From Caecibacteroides pullorum (lineage in GTDB: Bacteria > Bacteroidota > Bacteroidia > Bacteroidales > Bacteroidaceae): 64,000 bases of DNA. Under the pieces are notes generated by a model, which saw nothing but the letters and a program-made list of their open reading frames with translations, searched no databases and had not been told where the DNA came from. Shown in pieces: positions 52,171 through 60,921 of the stretch; the first letter of the stretch is position 1, and the number at the start of each line of letters is the position of its first letter. Location of the stretch: the NCBI RefSeq assembly GCF_019239235.1, contig NZ_JAAZTS010000004.1, positions 124,001 to 188,000 on the forward strand, read 5' to 3'. The position numbers were made by a program, and so were the translations under genes.

Positions 52171-52462
52171 ATGCCCAAGCCATTTCTCCTCGCCCAAATT
52201 CCCCAAAAAACAATATGAAACAATAATCTACATTTTATTACAAATATGTTACAAATTATAAGAAATACACTCTATATTGATTGAAATTTTGATTTATATC
52301 AAGAAATGAGGATTGGGAAAGCATTTTCTTTATCAATCATTTTTATGTTATAAAACACATCCATATATTTGCATCGGTAAAAAGAAAGGCTGGGCGCCCA
52401 GCCCTAGTTTCAATAGGTATTAGCTATTGGATTTATAGGATTAGTTTTTAGGATTAACAAAA
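52171..52462. other. AT-rich region with promoter and two leader hairpins
   Basis: No gene. A promoter (TTTT at 52341-52344, 19 nt, TATATTTG at 52364-52371) precedes an 85-nt leader. The leader holds GGCTGGGCGCCCAGCC (52388-52403), a perfect 16-bp palindrome, and a second stem CAATAG/CTATTG (52411-52416, 52424-52429). The AT-rich stretch at 52180-52340 shows no other feature I can name. Confidence 0.65.
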
Positions 52463-52834
52463 ATGAGAAGTATTATGAAACGTTTAGGATTAACATTCGT
52501 GGCAGCATTCTGCCTGACAGTTACAACTTTTGCTGCAGGTAACCAACCTGTAACTGAAACTGCAAAATGGGACGGTTCTATTAACGTAGCCCGATTGAGC
52601 AAATACTTGGATTTGGATAGCAAGCAGCATGAGGAAGTAGCAAACATCATCGATTTCTTCAACCGAGAGATGTCACGTGCAACCAAGGCGAAAAAGAATC
52701 GCGAACAGATGTTGCGCAACGCAGTCTACGGTAACCTGAAGCTGATGAAAAATACCTTGGATGAAAAGCAATATGCCAACTACACCAAGGTGCTGAATGT
52801 GACTTTGCGCAACAAAGGTTTCGAGATCAAATAA
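52463..52834 (+). CDS. small secreted protein of unknown function
   Basis: 123 aa with a signal peptide ending in TFAAG; the start could also be the ATG at 52475. The mature part is helical and basic (SKYLDLDSKQHEEVANIIDFFNREMSRATKAKKNREQMLRNAVYGNLKLMKNTLDEKQYANYTKVLNVTLRNKGFEIK is its layout in order: a helix ending near the middle, a Lys/Arg-rich turn, then two helices). I do not recognise the family; a helical periplasmic protein of the Spy/CpxP size is one possibility but without its motif. A strong promoter, hairpin-rich leader and strong terminator suggest high, regulated expression as a single gene. Confidence 0.75.
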   Translation: MRSIMKRLGLTFVAAFCLTVTTFAAGNQPVTETAKWDGSINVARLSKYLDLDSKQHEEVANIIDFFNREMSRATKAKKNREQMLRNAVYGNLKLMKNTLDEKQYANYTKVLNVTLRNKGFEIK

Positions 52835-52882
52835 AGATAATCCGCAACCAACTGTTTCAAACAGGTTGTTGTTATATACGAA

Positions 52883-52920
52883 GAAAGCGCTAGGATCTAC
52901 TCCTAACGCTTTCTTTTTTT
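52883..52920 (+). terminator. terminator after the small secreted protein gene
   Basis: GAAAGCGcTAGGA pairs with TCCTAaCGCTTTC, followed by TTTTTTT. It separates this gene from the convergent response-regulator gene. Confidence 0.93.
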
Positions 52921-52978
52921 TGTCAACACGAAAATCATGCTGACTCCCTAACCAATATATATAACGGTCGTCTTACTT

Positions 52979-53728
52979 TCACAAGCAAAAACGATCCTGC
53001 AATTCTTTCTTGAATTTTTTTGAGACAAGCAGCTCTGTCACCCTGTCAAAAGGAGGATACAACAGGCAACGATTGTCCTTTATCAACATCAGATAATCCA
53101 TATTGATAATGTAGGACTGGTGGATCTGCACGCATCTAGGCAAGTTGCGAATAATCAAATCGGCCGTCATACCCCTGCGCAATGTCAACGGAGGATCATT
53201 GCTCAGAATGACCTCCCACAACTTACGTTCGGAAGAATAACGGAAAAAACCAATTTCTGAGGTCCGCAACACACGCATATCATTAGTCGGCGTATATACC
53301 ATAAACGTATCGCTTATCGACGATGGCATCGAAGCGAGTCCTGTCCGCTGTCCTCCTTGCATCTGTTGCAGAAAACGATGCAGGATCTGATCCAACTCCT
53401 GAGGCTGAAAAGGCTTCAGCAAATAATCGAAAGCCGATTCCCGTATAGCCTCTATCATATACTTGTCATAGGCTGTATAGAAAACAACTTTCATATTCCA
53501 GATAATGCTGTCACGAATATCGCGCAACAATTCCATACCTGTCATCTCAGGCATCTCAACATCCAGAAATAGTAAATCTGGCCGTACTGCAGCAATCAAC
53601 TTCTTACCCTGACGCGCATTCCGAGCAATGCCGTCCAGTGAAAACTCAGGCTTCTTCTCCAGCTCAAACGCTAAAGCTTCCGCCGCCATTTCATCATCAT
53701 CCACTACTATGACCTTATATGCACACAT
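52979..53728 (-). CDS. LytTR-family response regulator
   Basis: 249-aa two-component regulator. The receiver domain has the acidic cluster VVDDDE, phospho-acceptor D56 in LLFLDVEMPEMTG and the conserved lysine in DYLLKPFQP. The LytTR DNA-binding domain follows from about residue 145 (RVLRTSEIGFFRYSSERKLW; RCVQIHQSYIINMDYL). It lies 144 bp downstream of the histidine kinase on the same strand and is its likely partner. Targets are unknown; LytTR sites usually are imperfect direct repeats, which I did not search for genome-wide. Confidence 0.94.
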   Translation of the reverse strand: MCAYKVIVVDDDEMAAEALAFELEKKPEFSLDGIARNARQGKKLIAAVRPDLLFLDVEMPEMTGMELLRDIRDSIIWNMKVVFYTAYDKYMIEAIRESAFDYLLKPFQPQELDQILHRFLQQMQGGQRTGLASMPSSISDTFMVYTPTNDMRVLRTSEIGFFRYSSERKLWEVILSNDPPLTLRRGMTADLIIRNLPRCVQIHQSYIINMDYLMLIKDNRCLLYPPFDRVTELLVSKKFKKELQDRFCL

Positions 53729-53872
53729 ACTAATTTGTCGTTGTTTCTGTAGCGAATATAGGCATTAAATTAATCCAATGCAAAGAATGAAATGAAAGTC
53801 TTGCACTATTTGTTTAAATAGTGGAACTATTCTACAAAAATAAAGGATTATTCGGCAATTCTTTTTTCTCGT

Positions 53873-55906
53873 TTAAAGTCTGTAATCGTACTTTACAGGC
53901 AAAAGAAATGAAACCTGACATCCCGTCTCACCACTGGGGAGAACCACATTGTGAACTTCCACATCCAGCGCCTGTTTGTTCTTTGCATTCAGAATCTGAA
54001 TGGTTTGCATGACGACTTTCATACCGGTACCCGTTCCCCGATGAAGGCTGTTGGGACGATATCCTCCCCCATTATCTGTAATCTGAATGCTGACTTCACC
54101 TGAATCACGACGACAGATATCAATCCAAAGCCGTCTCTCTCCTTCCTTTCCACGCAACGCATGTTTCACAGCATTTTCTACAGGTATTTGGATCAACATA
54201 GAAGGCAGGAATACCAAACTTGGATGCACATCGGGCGCAATCTGGATAACAGGGAAAAAATTGTCTCCCAACGAACGCCGTTCCAAATCTATGTAAGTCT
54301 TGACAAAATCCAATTCTTCTTCCAGCGTAACACACAACTGTTCGGCCAATTCCAAATTTCTTCGCATCAGTTTCACCAAAGAAGCCAGTTCTTTTTGCTC
54401 GGTCTCTTGCTTGCGGCTCAGCATCTCCTGGTTGAGTACATTAAAAATAAAATGAGGAGACAGACGGTTGCGAATGTTTTCCAAACGCAGGGAGGAAACC
54501 ATACGACGATTCTCCACCAACATCAACGCACGCTTCTTCTTATTATACAAATAGAGGAAAACAGCTACCAAAAAAGCGAGAACCGCCATGCAAGCTACAA
54601 TCAGATGAGCCTGCCTGAGCCTAAGCACCTCATTCTCAGTTTCACGTATCATGACACGATGGGCCAGCAGGGTAGAGTCCTGCTGATAGCGCAAAGCCAA
54701 ATCGGCCGTATGCATCCGAACACGTTCGTTGCGGATGGAGTCATCCAACCTCAAGTTGTTTTTTTGATAATAATAAGCTTGCTTGTAGTTTCCCGTTTCC
54801 TCATAAAACTGTTGCAGATATTTATTGCGGATATGTACCATGTCGGGATCAATATCGGGAGGCGTCACACTATGAGACAGCACACGACGGGCCTCACCAA
54901 ACTCTTTTTGAAGCAATGCCTGTGCAATAGCTTGTGTATCCAGATAATACAAAGCAGTCGTCATCCCTATCTTTTGGAAAAAAGGCCGGCATTCATCCAT
55001 ATAACGAGCCGCGGAATCGGGTTGTTGCAATTGTAAAAAGCAATCGCTCAGGTTCAATTTTCCCAAGTTCTGTTCGAACATCATGTCAGGATATCCTCCT
55101 GTCAATTCAACAAGCTTTCGAAAATAAGACATGGCCGTCTGGCAATCCCCCCGATAATAATAGGACGTTCCCCGATTATTCAAATAGATGTATTTCTCAT
55201 AAGGGAGCATCCGCTCATATTCCTGACCAGCCAGATTGTAGTAATAATCACACTGATCAAAATCACGTAGAGCAACGTAAACCTGCGCCAACCCATAGTA
55301 AATCGGAGTACGCTTGGTAGACGGCAACTCCAAGGAGTCGCACAGCAACAAAGCTTTTCGATACCAGGAAGCCCCCAAATCTAACTCTCCCAAACGGTTG
55401 CAGGCATCTGCAAGATTCATCAGGATATCGGGCACATCAGCAATGCGCGTCCCCTTCAGCCGATATTCATAAGCAGATTGAAAGGCCTTTTTAGCTGAAT
55501 CCATCACACCTGTACGGGCAAACAGATTGCCAGCCATATTCAAACACTCGGACTGTAAGTCTGCTACTTGTGGAGAGAAAGGTTGGCGTGCAGCAAAATG
55601 CTGAATATGATGCAACACCAACCACGCTGAATCAATTTGTGAAGTCATCAGATAAGTTTTCAGCGTCAAAGACAGGTAATTATACTTCACAAGACTATCT
55701 TCTGCTTCATTCATTCGCCTCAGTGCCTCCGCTCTCATCCAACGGGGAGCGACAGAGATAGAGTCACTATGACTGGCAAAAAAAGCCTGGAAAGCATCCT
55801 GTTCAGATACTTCCTCTCTCTTCTCCCCTTCGGCACAACACGCCAACAAGGCAATCACGAAGCTTAATATCCATACAACCTGCCCTTTTATTAAAACTCT
55901 CTTCAT
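53873..55906 (-). CDS. LytS-like sensor histidine kinase with TPR sensor region
   Basis: 677 aa. Start at the ATG at 55904-55906 (MKRVLIKGQVVWILSFVIALLACC), a lipoprotein-like signal; the longer open frame would need a TTG. Residues about 30-390 are TPR-like helical repeats exposed outside the cytoplasm. One transmembrane helix (LIVACMAVLAFLVAVFLYLY) leads to a coiled coil and a His_kinase/LytS module: phospho-acceptor in RLSPHFIFNVLNQEML, then the ATP-binding N box IPVENAVKHAL and G box TDNGGGYRPNS. Paired with the LytTR regulator downstream. The signal is unknown. Confidence 0.92.
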   Translation of the reverse strand: MKRVLIKGQVVWILSFVIALLACCAEGEKREEVSEQDAFQAFFASHSDSISVAPRWMRAEALRRMNEAEDSLVKYNYLSLTLKTYLMTSQIDSAWLVLHHIQHFAARQPFSPQVADLQSECLNMAGNLFARTGVMDSAKKAFQSAYEYRLKGTRIADVPDILMNLADACNRLGELDLGASWYRKALLLCDSLELPSTKRTPIYYGLAQVYVALRDFDQCDYYYNLAGQEYERMLPYEKYIYLNNRGTSYYYRGDCQTAMSYFRKLVELTGGYPDMMFEQNLGKLNLSDCFLQLQQPDSAARYMDECRPFFQKIGMTTALYYLDTQAIAQALLQKEFGEARRVLSHSVTPPDIDPDMVHIRNKYLQQFYEETGNYKQAYYYQKNNLRLDDSIRNERVRMHTADLALRYQQDSTLLAHRVMIRETENEVLRLRQAHLIVACMAVLAFLVAVFLYLYNKKKRALMLVENRRMVSSLRLENIRNRLSPHFIFNVLNQEMLSRKQETEQKELASLVKLMRRNLELAEQLCVTLEEELDFVKTYIDLERRSLGDNFFPVIQIAPDVHPSLVFLPSMLIQIPVENAVKHALRGKEGERRLWIDICRRDSGEVSIQITDNGGGYRPNSLHRGTGTGMKVVMQTIQILNAKNKQALDVEVHNVVLPSGETGCQVSFLLPVKYDYRL

Positions 55907-55986
55907 AAATATATACTTTTCAACCTGCTTCTTTCCACAAAAATAGTCCATTTTTTTGAACGAACAATCAAACAAGTAAAAAAAAC

Positions 55987-56025
55987 GAAAAAAGCCTCAT
56001 AACTTCCTTTCAGAAGTTACAAGGC
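55987..56025 (-). terminator. terminator after mdh
   Basis: On the minus strand GCCTTGTAACTTC and GAAGTTATGAGGC form a long stem (56025-55994), followed by TTTTTT. It lies 25 bp after the mdh stop and upstream of the kinase gene. Confidence 0.9.
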
Positions 56026-56049
56026 CATGTATATTTATAAAAAACTAAA

Positions 56050-56991
56050 TTAAAGCGCACCCACTTCTTTCAGAGCAGCATTTGTCTTGTGGACAGCAGC
56101 AGCGCTGGCAGCGAACTTCGCCTTTTCATCCTCAGTAAGTTCCAGCTCAACAATCTTCTCAATGCCGTTTTTACCCAAAATAACAGGAACACCGATGCAG
56201 ATATCGCTTTCGCCATATTCGCCTTCCAGATATACAGAGCAAGGAATCATCTTCTTCTGGTTATGCAAAATAGACTCTACGACATACGCTCCTGCAGCAC
56301 CTGGTGCATACCAAGCCGACGTACCCAGCAATTTAGTCAGAGTAGCACCACCTACCATTGTAGCGGCAACGACCTCATTCAATTTTTCTTCACTCAAAAG
56401 GGTACTTACAGGCTGTCCTTTATAAGTAGCCAGGCGTGCCAAAGGAATCATAGTCGTATCGCCGTGTCCGCCGATCACCATTCCTTCTACCTCATTAGCA
56501 TTGCAACCCAAAGCCTGAGACAGGAAATATTTGAAACGTGAGCTATCCAATGCGCCACCCATACCAATAATACGGTTCTTAGGCAAGCCAAGAGACTTCA
56601 GAGCCAAATAAGTCATCGTATCCATCGGATTGGAAATAACGACCAAAATAGCATTAGGAGAATATTTCAAGATATTTTCTGCTACAGACTTAACAATACC
56701 AGCATTAACGCCGATCAGTTCTTCACGAGTCATTCCTGGCTTGCGAGGAATACCTGAAGTGATGACAACAACATCAGAATTGGCAGTCTTCTCATAATCA
56801 TTGGTGCAGCCGGTAATTACCGTATCAAAGCCCAGCAACTGAGCTGTCTGCATCATATCCATTGCCTTACCTTCTGAAACGCCTTCTTTTACGTCCAGCA
56901 TTACCACCTCGTCGGCCACTTCATTAAAAGCCAACACATTAGCACATGTAGCGCCTACATTACCGGCACCTACTACGGTTACTTTTGACAT
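56050..56991 (-). CDS. mdh: malate dehydrogenase
   Basis: 313-aa NAD-dependent enzyme of the lactate/malate dehydrogenase family (LDH-like MDH type), interconverting malate and oxaloacetate; in Bacteroides it works in the reductive branch to succinate. NAD site VGAGNVGATCAN (7-18), substrate-loop arginines in IPRKPGMTREEL, VVISNPMD and the active-site histidine in VIGGHGDTTMIPL. It is monocistronic with its own promoter and terminator. Confidence 0.97.
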   Translation of the reverse strand: MSKVTVVGAGNVGATCANVLAFNEVADEVVMLDVKEGVSEGKAMDMMQTAQLLGFDTVITGCTNDYEKTANSDVVVITSGIPRKPGMTREELIGVNAGIVKSVAENILKYSPNAILVVISNPMDTMTYLALKSLGLPKNRIIGMGGALDSSRFKYFLSQALGCNANEVEGMVIGGHGDTTMIPLARLATYKGQPVSTLLSEEKLNEVVAATMVGGATLTKLLGTSAWYAPGAAGAYVVESILHNQKKMIPCSVYLEGEYGESDICIGVPVILGKNGIEKIVELELTEDEKAKFAASAAAVHKTNAALKEVGAL

Positions 56992-57027
56992 AATTAAATC
57001 TTTTATTTAAAGTTGTTTAAGACAGTG

Positions 57028-57059
57028 CAAAAGTACGACGAGACTATCAATTAAAGAAA
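57028..57059 (-). promoter_or_regulatory. promoter of mdh
   Basis: TACTTTTG (57035-57028) fits TAnnTTTG, and TTTC (57059-57056) lies 20 nt upstream. The leader to the mdh ATG is about 30 nt. Confidence 0.6.
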
Positions 57060-57131
57060 TTTTTCCATAATAATTTTAGTTAAATGAACATTTACCTTCC
57101 AAGTAATGTTAACAAATTGACAATTAATTCC

Positions 57132-57139
57132 TATTTTTG
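57132..57139 (+). promoter_or_regulatory. promoter -7 element of the coiled-coil membrane protein gene
   Basis: TATTTTTG fits TAnnTTTG. The gene starts 89 bp downstream. The -33 position (TTAA) is weak. Confidence 0.45.
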
Positions 57140-57227
57140 CCCCCTGTAATAAACAATAAGCTGAAAATGTATAAATGCATAGCTGAAAAAGCCCAAAAAC
57201 AATGATAACAATAAGCAAATCAAAACA

Positions 57228-58100
57228 ATGAATAAAAACAAATCACTGATTATCATAGGAAGCGCCCTCGTCCTACTGCTGATAGGAGTAACCACATTAC
57301 TGGTTATGGAAAAAACAACCAACAAAGAATTGGTACAAGAATTCGAATTGGAAAAAGAAGATTTGGAAAACGAATACACTCGCTTCGCACAACAATATGA
57401 CGAATTGAAACTGACAATTTCAAATGATTCGCTTTCCGTTCTGTTGGAACAAGAACAATTGAAAACTCAACGCCTCTTGGAAGAATTAAGGACAGTAAAA
57501 AGCAGCAATGCATCAGAAATACGCCGACTGAAAAAAGAATTGGCCAGCTTGAGAAAAGTCATGATCAGTTATATCAATCAGATCGACTCACTCAACCAGC
57601 TGACTGCCCGCCAGCAAGAAGTAATCAAAGACGTAACACGCAAATATAACGATGCCTCCCGACAGATAACCAGCCTGTCTAAAGAGAAAAAGACATTGAA
57701 TGAAAAAGTCGCATTAGCTGCACAGCTTGACGTAACCAATATTCGCATTGAGGCACAAAACAAGCGCGGACGCGAAACAGATAAGGTGAAGAATGTGGTA
57801 AAATTCAAAATAGATTTCAGCATCGTGAAAAATATCACAGCTGAAACGGGTGAAAAGACATTGTATCTGCGCATCACCAAACCTGATAATGGAGTACTGA
57901 CCAAAAGCGAGGCAAATACATTCAAATACGAAAATCGAAACCTGACTTATTCCATCAAGAAATACATTGAATACACAGGCGAAGAACAAGCGGTCACAGT
58001 ATATTGGAATGTAGAAGAATATCTATATGCAGGCAATTACCGTGTCGACATCTTTGCGGATGGAATCTTAATTGGCTCGCAAAGTTTTTCACTCAAATAA
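57228..58100 (+). CDS. membrane-anchored coiled-coil protein of unknown function
   Basis: 290 aa. One N-terminal transmembrane helix (SLIIIGSALVLLLIGVTTLLVM) is followed by about 130 residues of heptad-patterned coiled coil (LVQEFELEKEDLENEY; EIRRLKKELASLRKVM; ITSLSKEKKTLNEKVALAAQ). The C-terminal domain is beta-rich, has conserved aromatic residues (VVKFKIDFSIVKNITAETGEKTLYLRI; VTVYWNVEEYLYAGNYRVDIFADG) and probably lies in the periplasm. I know of similar unnamed proteins in Bacteroidota but no function. It is monocistronic, with its own promoter box and terminator. Confidence 0.8.
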   Translation: MNKNKSLIIIGSALVLLLIGVTTLLVMEKTTNKELVQEFELEKEDLENEYTRFAQQYDELKLTISNDSLSVLLEQEQLKTQRLLEELRTVKSSNASEIRRLKKELASLRKVMISYINQIDSLNQLTARQQEVIKDVTRKYNDASRQITSLSKEKKTLNEKVALAAQLDVTNIRIEAQNKRGRETDKVKNVVKFKIDFSIVKNITAETGEKTLYLRITKPDNGVLTKSEANTFKYENRNLTYSIKKYIEYTGEEQAVTVYWNVEEYLYAGNYRVDIFADGILIGSQSFSLK

Positions 58101-58127
58101 AAACCTAAAGAATCCTCAACCAACCAT

Positions 58128-58177
58128 AAAGGGATAAAGCAAGACTTTCGAGAAAGAAGTCCTGCTTTATCCCTTTG
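58128..58177 (+). terminator. hairpin after the coiled-coil protein gene
   Basis: AAAGGGATAAAGCA and TGCTTTATCCCTTT are perfect 14-bp arms with a further AAGACTT/AAGTC pairing in the loop. The following sequence (GCTTTATC) is a poor T-run, so termination strength is uncertain. Confidence 0.7.
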
Positions 58178-58234
58178 CTTTATCACAAAAACGTAAGTTA
58201 ACAGTTTTTTTTAAACCTGTATACAGAACTTTTT

Positions 58235-58242
58235 TATCTTTG
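58235..58242 (+). promoter_or_regulatory. promoter -7 element of the TolC export operon
   Basis: TATCTTTG, 62 nt before the TolC-like gene, in an AT-rich stretch. A T-rich tract occupies the -33 zone without a clean TTTG. Confidence 0.55.
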
Positions 58243-58304
58243 CATTGTTGTTTATGCAATCATTGCCGACTGTTTCGGCAATCAAAATAAAAGCGATATA
58301 GCGT

Positions 58305-59804
58305 ATGAATGCAATGAAAAAGTTCTTATGTTCCACCTTATTAAGCTTATCGGTCTATGTAGTAGGCGCACAACAGGTCTTGAGCCTGGATAGTTGTCGT
58401 GCATTAGCAATGGCCAACAACAAGGAGCTATTGATAAGCCAGGAGAAGATTAACGCCGCACACTATCAAAAAAAGGCTGCTTTTGCAAATTATTTACCTA
58501 AGTTCGATGCAACAGGTGCCTACATCCGTAATCAGAAGGAAATATCACTGCTGAGTGATGCACAGAAAGATGCTTTATCCAATATCGGTACCAACCTGAG
58601 CGGTGCTTTGCAGAACGGAGTACAAAACATGATTGCACAAAACCCAGGCCTGCTACAAAACCCACAATTCATGCAGCTGTTACAAGCTTTTGGAAGTGTA
58701 GACCTGGCAGGTCCGTTAAATCAGGTAGGAAGTTCTTTAGTAGATGCTTTCCGCACTGATACACGAAACATGTATGTCGGCGCCATTACCCTGACACAGC
58801 CCCTATACATGGGTGGAAAAATACGAGCCTACAATAAAATAACCAAATATGCCGAAGAACTGGCACGCCAACAGCACAGCACGGGCATGCAGGAAGTGAT
58901 ACTGAACACTGACCAGGCCTACTGGCAGGTTGTATCATTGGTACACAAAAGGAAACTGGCTGAAGGATATCTGGAATTGCTGAAGAAATTGGAAAGCGAT
59001 GTCGACAAAATGATCAACGAAGGAGTAGCGACAAAAGCCGATGGCCTGTCAGTGAAGGTGAAAGTTAACGAAGCGGAAATGACGCTGACCAAAGTGGACG
59101 ATGGGCTAAGTCTGTCGCGCATGTTGTTATGCCAACTGTGCGGACTGGACCTGACGACGGATATCGTATTGGAGGACGAACGGGAAGAAAACCTGGAAGA
59201 AGCCGGAATAGCTAGCAACCAAATCAATATGGAAAGTGTTTATGCCATACGCCCTGAAGTCCGTAGCTTGGAACTGGCATCCAAAATCTATGATCAAAAG
59301 GTGAACGTAACCCGTTCGGAAATGCTGCCTTCCATCGCCCTGATGGGAAGCTATATGGCTACCAATCCGTCCGTACTGAACAGCTTCGAAAAGAAGTTCA
59401 AAGGCATGTGGAATGTAGGTGTCATGGTATCAGTTCCTTTATGGCACTGGGGCGAAGGTATCAATAAGGTGAAAGCAGCCAAGGCAGAAGCTAACATCGC
59501 ACGCTATCAGCTGGAAGAGGCGAAAGAAAAAATCCAGTTACAGGTAAGCCAGTCCGCCTTCAAGGTGAACGAAGCAGCCAAGAAACTGGTAATGGCTGAA
59601 AAGAACCTTGAAAAAGCAGATGAAAATCTGCGCTACGCCACCTTGGGCTTCGAGGAAGGAGTAATCCCTGCCAGCAATGTATTAGAAGCTCACACAGCCT
59701 GGCTTTCCGCCCAATCCGAGAAGATAGACGCCCAGATAGACGTGAAACTGACAGATCTCTATCTGAAGAAAGCTACGGGAGAACTCACATCAATGGAGAA
59801 TTGA
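58305..59804 (+). CDS. TolC-family outer-membrane efflux protein
   Basis: 499-aa exported protein; the signal ends near VVGAQQ. Two TolC-type repeats are seen: LDSCRALAMANNKELLISQEKINAAHYQKKAAFANYLPKFDATG, and the later KAAKAEANIARYQLEEAKEKIQLQVSQSAFKVNEAAKKLVMAEKNLE. The latter are long helices that form the periplasmic tunnel. First gene of an export operon with HlyD and two permeases. Its last three codons (MEN) fall within an AT-rich dispersed repeat. Confidence 0.93.
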   Translation: MNAMKKFLCSTLLSLSVYVVGAQQVLSLDSCRALAMANNKELLISQEKINAAHYQKKAAFANYLPKFDATGAYIRNQKEISLLSDAQKDALSNIGTNLSGALQNGVQNMIAQNPGLLQNPQFMQLLQAFGSVDLAGPLNQVGSSLVDAFRTDTRNMYVGAITLTQPLYMGGKIRAYNKITKYAEELARQQHSTGMQEVILNTDQAYWQVVSLVHKRKLAEGYLELLKKLESDVDKMINEGVATKADGLSVKVKVNEAEMTLTKVDDGLSLSRMLLCQLCGLDLTTDIVLEDEREENLEEAGIASNQINMESVYAIRPEVRSLELASKIYDQKVNVTRSEMLPSIALMGSYMATNPSVLNSFEKKFKGMWNVGVMVSVPLWHWGEGINKVKAAKAEANIARYQLEEAKEKIQLQVSQSAFKVNEAAKKLVMAEKNLEKADENLRYATLGFEEGVIPASNVLEAHTAWLSAQSEKIDAQIDVKLTDLYLKKATGELTSMEN

Positions 59805-59865
59805 AAATGGAGAATGAAGTATTATCAATTCTCAATTATCAATTATAAAATTATCAATTATCGAA
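59802..59865. repeat. AT-rich dispersed repeat between tolC-like and hlyD-like genes
   Basis: Words GGAGAATTGAAAATGGAG and CAATTCTCAATTATCAATT are inverted with respect to each other. The right end, TTATCAATTATCGAAATG, is the start-codon context of the HlyD gene and is identical to that of the permease gene at 60922. Confidence 0.75.
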
Positions 59866-60852
59866 ATGGATACAAAATCGCAAAACAGTAACATGCTGCT
59901 GGCCTTCCTGACACTGGTAGGCGTCATCGCAGTAGTGGCCCTAGTAGGTTTCTTCATGCTTCACAAAGGGCCGGAAATCGTCCAAGGACAAGCAGACGTC
60001 AACGAATACCGCGTATCGAGCAAAGTGCCGGGACGCATCTTGGAGTTCCGCGTAAAAGAAGGACAACAAGTGAAGGCAGGCGATACGCTCGCCCTGCTGG
60101 AAGCGCCAGACGTACAGGCCAAGCTGGAACAGGCACAGGCAGCCGAAGCCGCTGCACAAGCACAGAACGAAAAAGCCATCAAAGGAGCACGCCAGGAGCA
60201 GATCCAGGGCGCCTATGAAATGTGGCAGAAAGCACGTGCCGGCGTGACCATTGCCGAAAAATCGTACAAACGCGTGAAGAACCTGTACGACCAGGGAGTG
60301 ATGTCGGCACAGAAGCTGGACGAGGTGACGGCACAGCGCGACGCGGCTATCGCTACGGAAAAGGCTGCCAAGTCGCAGTATGACATGGCCAAGAACGGTG
60401 CCGAGCGCGAAGACAAGGCAGCTGCAGCAGCTTTGGTTCAACGTGCACGAGGAGCTGTAGCCGAAGTACAATCGTACATTGCCGAGACATACCTCATTGC
60501 CCAGACGGCGGGAGAGGTTTCGGAAATTTTCCCCAAAGTGGGCGAACTGGTAGGCACAGGAGCGCCCATCATGAACATCGCCGTGATGGAGGACATGTGG
60601 GTGAGCTTCAACGTACGCGAGGACCTGCTGAAGGGGCTGAGCGTGGGTACAGAGTTTGAAGCCTACGTACCGGCACTGGACCGTGACATCCGTCTGAAAG
60701 TGTACTATATGAAGGACCTGGGCACCTACGCTGCCTGGAAAGCCACGAAGACCACCGGCCAGTTCGACCTGAAGACGTTCGAAGTGAAGGCCAGCCCAGT
60801 GGAGAAGGTCGACGGACTGCGGCCGGGCATGAGCGTGGTGCTGGAAAAATGA
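59866..60852 (+). CDS. HlyD/EmrA-type membrane fusion protein
   Basis: 328-aa periplasmic adaptor. N-terminal membrane anchor (LAFLTLVGVIAVVALVGFFML), lipoyl-like half (YRVSSKVPGRILEFRVKEGQQVKAGDTLALLEAP), coiled-coil hairpin (about 85-190, AQAAEAAAQAQNEKAIKGARQEQ), second lipoyl half (YLIAQTAGEVSEIFPKVGELVGTGAPI) and a C-terminal beta domain. It links the two inner-membrane permeases to the TolC-like channel. It ends in another AT-rich repeat. Confidence 0.93.
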   Translation: MDTKSQNSNMLLAFLTLVGVIAVVALVGFFMLHKGPEIVQGQADVNEYRVSSKVPGRILEFRVKEGQQVKAGDTLALLEAPDVQAKLEQAQAAEAAAQAQNEKAIKGARQEQIQGAYEMWQKARAGVTIAEKSYKRVKNLYDQGVMSAQKLDEVTAQRDAAIATEKAAKSQYDMAKNGAEREDKAAAAALVQRARGAVAEVQSYIAETYLIAQTAGEVSEIFPKVGELVGTGAPIMNIAVMEDMWVSFNVREDLLKGLSVGTEFEAYVPALDRDIRLKVYYMKDLGTYAAWKATKTTGQFDLKTFEVKASPVEKVDGLRPGMSVVLEK

Positions 60853-60921
60853 AGAATGAAGAATGAGGAATGAAGATTACTCCCATTTTCAATCTTCAAT
60901 TCTCAATTATCAATTATCGAA
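60850..60921. repeat. AT-rich dispersed repeat between hlyD-like and permease genes
   Basis: Starts in the HlyD stop codon with AATGAAGAATGAAG words and ends with CAATTCTCAATTATCAATT and TATCGAAATG, where ATG is the permease start. Its right end is the same as at 59866. Confidence 0.75.

Noticed and set aside
53873..55975. longer 700-aa histidine kinase
   Set aside because: It would start at TTG and carry 23 extra residues before a perfect lipoprotein signal; the ATG at 55906 is preferred.
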